Translations under genes and position numbers: made by a program
Shown: one piece after another, positions 61,678-64,000 of the stretch
Layout of the letters: the number at the start of each line of letters is the position of its first letter
How positions within the stretch are numbered: the stretch's first letter is position 1
Origin: Paracoccus beibuensis
GTDB taxonomy: Bacteria; Pseudomonadota; Alphaproteobacteria; Rhodobacterales; Rhodobacteraceae
Assembly (NCBI RefSeq): GCF_026162625.1
Contig: NZ_JAOTBD010000017.1
Location: 1-64,000, forward strand
Length of the DNA stretch: 64,000 nt
Reading direction: 5' to 3'
The notes under the pieces: model-generated
Database searches by the model: none
Told to the model about the DNA's origin: nothing
What the model saw: the letters and a program-made list of their open reading frames with translations, nothing else

Positions 61678-62985
61678 ATGAAGAACACCCTGATCCCCGC
61701 AGCGCTGCTGGCGCTGTCGACGACCGCCGCCCATGCGCAAGAGGCATTCGGCGCCACGCTGACCGCGCATGCCGAACTGCCCGCCGCGACCTTCGTGCCT
61801 GCGCCGGACGGCGCGTCGCCGCATTACAACCTTTCGGGCCGTTTCACCGGCAACGACGGTCGCATCACCGACCCTTACGCGAACGTCCAGGGCAACGGCA
61901 TGGCGCTGCCCTTCCCGGGGCAGCCCCTCCAAGGCTTTTCGGGCATCCGGTCGCTGGGGGACGGGCGTTTCCTGGTGCTGACGGACAACGGCTTCGGCGC
62001 CAGGGGAAACTCGTCCGACGTCATCCTGATGTTCAACATCGTCAAGCCCGATTGGGAGACCGGCCGCATCGCCATCGAGCGGACGGTGCGCCTGTCCGAT
62101 CCGGACCAGAAGGTTTCCTTCCCGATCATGAACGAGGCCACTCCGGCACGTTACCTGACCGGCGCCGACTTCGATACTGAATCGATCCAGCCGGTCGGCG
62201 ACACCTACTGGATCGGCGACGAGTTCGGGCCGTGGGTCATTCAGGTCGACGCCGAGGGACAGGTGCTGCAGGTGCTGGCGACCGAACCGGGCGGGAACCT
62301 GATGCGCTCGCCCGACAACGTTTTCGTCACGGCGGCCGATCCGGGCGCGGAACTGCCGGCCGAGGTCGTGACCTTCCGGTCCGGCGGCTATGAGGGGATG
62401 GCGCTGTCGGAGGACCGGAAGACGCTCTATCCGCTGCTGGAAAAGTCCGTCTGGGACGCAGAGGCGGGCGCACAAGAGACCGTGAACGGCGTGCCGGTCC
62501 TGCGCATGATGGAGGTGTCCACCGAAACGGGACAGTGGGGCGACAAGATCCGCTATTATCCGCTGGAGGATGCGGGCCACGCGATCGGTGACTTCAACCT
62601 GATCGAGGGCACGCGCGGCCTGATCATCGAGCGTGACAACGGACAGGGTGATCCGCGCGAAGGTTGGGCCGAGACGCCGGCTGCGTTCAAGCGCATCTAC
62701 CTGGTCGACCTGGAGCGGTTGGACGAGAACGGCGTGCTGGAAAAGATCGCCTATATCGACCTGATGAACATCCTGGACCCCGAAGGAATCGCGCCGCGCG
62801 GGACCATCGACGGCGTGTTCAGCTTTCCCTTCGTCACCATCGAGGATGTCGACCGGATCGACGAGACCCATATCGTGGTCGCCAATGACAACAACTTCCC
62901 ATTCTCGGTCGGCCGGCAGGAAGGCCGCGCGGACGACAACGAGATGATCCTTCTGGAGGTTGGTGACTTCCTGAAGGCAGAGTGA
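61678..62985 (+). CDS. Exported esterase-like / phytase-family beta-propeller protein
   Basis: 435 residues. MKNTLIPAALLALSTTAAHAQEAFG is a Sec signal peptide. The mature protein matches the esterase-like activity of phytase domain: LQGFSGIRSLGDGRFLVLTDNGFGARGNSSDVILMFN, FDTESIQPVGDTYWIGDEFGPWVIQVDAEG, SPDNVF and GGYEGMALSEDRKTLYPLLEKS. The C-terminal VAVNDNNFPFS-type metal-binding ending is present as IVVANDNNFPFS. It probably hydrolyses phosphoesters in the periplasm or outside the cell; substrate unknown. Confidence 0.9.
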   Translation: MKNTLIPAALLALSTTAAHAQEAFGATLTAHAELPAATFVPAPDGASPHYNLSGRFTGNDGRITDPYANVQGNGMALPFPGQPLQGFSGIRSLGDGRFLVLTDNGFGARGNSSDVILMFNIVKPDWETGRIAIERTVRLSDPDQKVSFPIMNEATPARYLTGADFDTESIQPVGDTYWIGDEFGPWVIQVDAEGQVLQVLATEPGGNLMRSPDNVFVTAADPGAELPAEVVTFRSGGYEGMALSEDRKTLYPLLEKSVWDAEAGAQETVNGVPVLRMMEVSTETGQWGDKIRYYPLEDAGHAIGDFNLIEGTRGLIIERDNGQGDPREGWAETPAAFKRIYLVDLERLDENGVLEKIAYIDLMNILDPEGIAPRGTIDGVFSFPFVTIEDVDRIDETHIVVANDNNFPFSVGRQEGRADDNEMILLEVGDFLKAE

Positions 62986-63069
62986 CGGAATGGGCAGGGC
63001 GGCGGTCCGCCATCCACGGCCGAACGGGCTGATCCGGAACCCGGGACGGGCGAGGCGGCTTTCACCAGC

Positions 63070-63450
63070 ATGAGAGATCACCCGCACAAGGACCGTTTCG
63101 AGCGGTTGGACAGGCTGTCGCGAAAGCTCGATTCGGTCTTTCGCATCCCCGGCACTGGCATCCGCATCGGTTACGATTCGATCGCCGGCCTGATCCCGGT
63201 CGTGGGCGACTTGGCCGCCACCTTGCCTGCCGCGTGGATCCTGCTGGAGAGCCGCCGCATGGGTCTGCCGAAGCGCCGGTTGGCGCGGCAGGGTGTCAAT
63301 GTCGCCCTGGACACGGTGATCGGCAGCATTCCCGTCCTGGGCAGCATCTTCGACATCGGGTTCAGGTCGAACCTGCGCAATGTCGAGATCCTCCGCCAGC
63401 ACCTGGAGCGTGACGAGGGCAGCGCGCCCGTAGGCAGCCTGCCCGGATAA
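63070..63450 (+). CDS. DUF4112 protein
   Basis: 126 residues: RLDRLSRKLDSVFRIPGTGIRIGYDSIAGLIPVVGDLAATLPAAWILLESRRMGLPKRRLARQGVNVALDTVIGSIPVLGSIFDIGFRSNLRN in consecutive blocks is the DUF4112 signature: two hydrophobic GLIPVVGDL/ GSIPVLGSIFD hairpins, probably membrane-embedded. Function unknown. It lies 84 bp after the phytase-like gene on the same strand. Confidence 0.93.
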   Translation: MRDHPHKDRFERLDRLSRKLDSVFRIPGTGIRIGYDSIAGLIPVVGDLAATLPAAWILLESRRMGLPKRRLARQGVNVALDTVIGSIPVLGSIFDIGFRSNLRNVEILRQHLERDEGSAPVGSLPG

Positions 63451-63519
63451 GGTGTGCAGGCGGCGCGGTGCCGACGCCTGCACTTTCAGCGAAGCCGGCT
63501 TTGTCGACCGGCGCAGCCA

Positions 63520-64000
63520 TCACATCGCGGGCATGACGGTGATGTCGATCAGGTCACCTTCCACACCCTCCAGCATGCCGGCCTCGGTCGCCGCGCCGGT
63601 TTCTAGGTCGACGTTGTAGATCGTGCCGCCGGCGACCAGCCAGGCGGTGTTCGTGCCGTCCTCGGTCGTCTGGATGTCGAAAGCGGGCGTCGTGTCGTCC
63701 ATCGTCATCCCCAGCTTGCCCACGGCGGCCAGCGTGCCGTCGTTGGGCGAGGTCTGCCGGATCAGTGCGCCGATGGTCGTGTCGATGTCGTACATCGCGG
63801 TTTCCTCGGGCTTGCCGAAGCTGTTGGTATAGGCGGCAGCCGCGATGGCCGGGGCCTCTCCGGCATGCATGTCGGCTTCCTCGAAGGCCAACGATCCGTC
63901 GACGGTCACTTCGCCGGTATCGACGTTGACGCGGTGGTTGGTCGTGCCGGACATCAGGCGCAGGCGGTCGGCCATCGGGTTGAAGTCGACGATGACCGGC
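63520..64000 (-). CDS. DUF4394 protein, partial (runs off the right edge)
   Basis: The gene continues beyond 64000; at least 159 residues are visible. Translation enters the window as PVIVDFNPMADRLRLMSGTTNHRVNVDTGEV, the DUF4394 repeat signature (VDFNPAADRLRV-S-x-G). AAAYTNSFGKPEETAMYDIDTTIGALIRQTSPNDGTLAAVGKLG is another typical block, ending in GGTIYNVDLETGAATEAG. These are beta-propeller-like secreted proteins of unknown role. It converges with the DUF4112 gene. Confidence 0.88.
   Translation of the reverse strand, partial: PVIVDFNPMADRLRLMSGTTNHRVNVDTGEVTVDGSLAFEEADMHAGEAPAIAAAAYTNSFGKPEETAMYDIDTTIGALIRQTSPNDGTLAAVGKLGMTMDDTTPAFDIQTTEDGTNTAWLVAGGTIYNVDLETGAATEAGMLEGVEGDLIDITVMPAM

Overview
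This 64 kb window is high-GC alphaproteobacterial chromosome. It most resembles the Rhodobacteraceae, and Paracoccus in particular. Evidence: the aa3 oxidase cluster (ctaC-ctaB-small protein-ctaG-ctaE, without ctaD) follows the Paracoccus denitrificans order, with closely similar CtaC and CtaE; a MipZ division-site ATPase is present; the pyruvate dehydrogenase E1-beta carries a lipoyl domain; ethylmalonyl-CoA pathway genes are present; and a DUF1127 gene heads a cluster of CCUCCUCCC-loop RNAs. The genus is inferred from remembered family features, not from a search.

Layout. 1-7.4 kb: a frameshifted IS transposase start at the left edge, PPK2 polyphosphate kinase, a small exported protein, cobC, a YbjN protein, proC-csaA-hydroxyacid dehydrogenase, CsbD, CorA and a small exported protein. 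7.5-12.9 kb: topA, dprA, tldD (minus strand). 13-17.3 kb: cytochrome c oxidase structural and assembly genes. 17.3-22 kb: thrC, an M16 protease, a GNAT enzyme and an FAD-linked oxidoreductase, all in coupled overlap. 22-26.4 kb: apt, a flavin reductase-like gene, a GNAT, an EcsC protein, a RecD-like helicase and a 68-residue protein followed by a decayed second copy of itself. 26.7-31.2 kb: ccr and ecm, divergent, with an acyltransferase gene between them. 31.8-36.9 kb: the translation operon ffh ... rpsP-rimM-trmD-rplS-rpmE, holding a 34-codon ORF overlapped at both ends. 37-41.6 kb: azoR/LysR, an AhpD-like protein, a DMT exporter, mipZ and a PfpI-like protein. 41.7-45.9 kb: pdhC-pdhB-pdhA and an FtsB-like gene. 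46-47.8 kb: rlmJ, DUF2945, the RNA hairpin array and DUF1127. 48.1-58.9 kb: mrp and the dcw block mraZ-rsmH-ftsL-ftsI-murE-murF-mraY-murD. 59-64 kb: accessory genes (PA14/RTX/Hint protein with a poly-G frameshift, phytase-like esterase, DUF4112, DUF4394).

The most striking element is at 47,044-47,572. Twelve consecutive inverted repeats all present GGGAGGAGG (CCUCCUCCC on the minus-strand RNA) in the loop, while the stems differ in sequence but keep their pairing. They fall into three four-hairpin modules directly downstream of a DUF1127 gene on the same strand. This matches the Rhodobacter CcsR/cuckoo small-RNA family in motif and context, in an expanded modular form. CcsR RNAs are reported to act on the pyruvate dehydrogenase complex in Rhodobacter sphaeroides; here the pdh operon begins about 1.6 kb further along the same strand.

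The dcw block stops abruptly after murD: ftsW, murG and murC do not follow, and accessory genes take their place.
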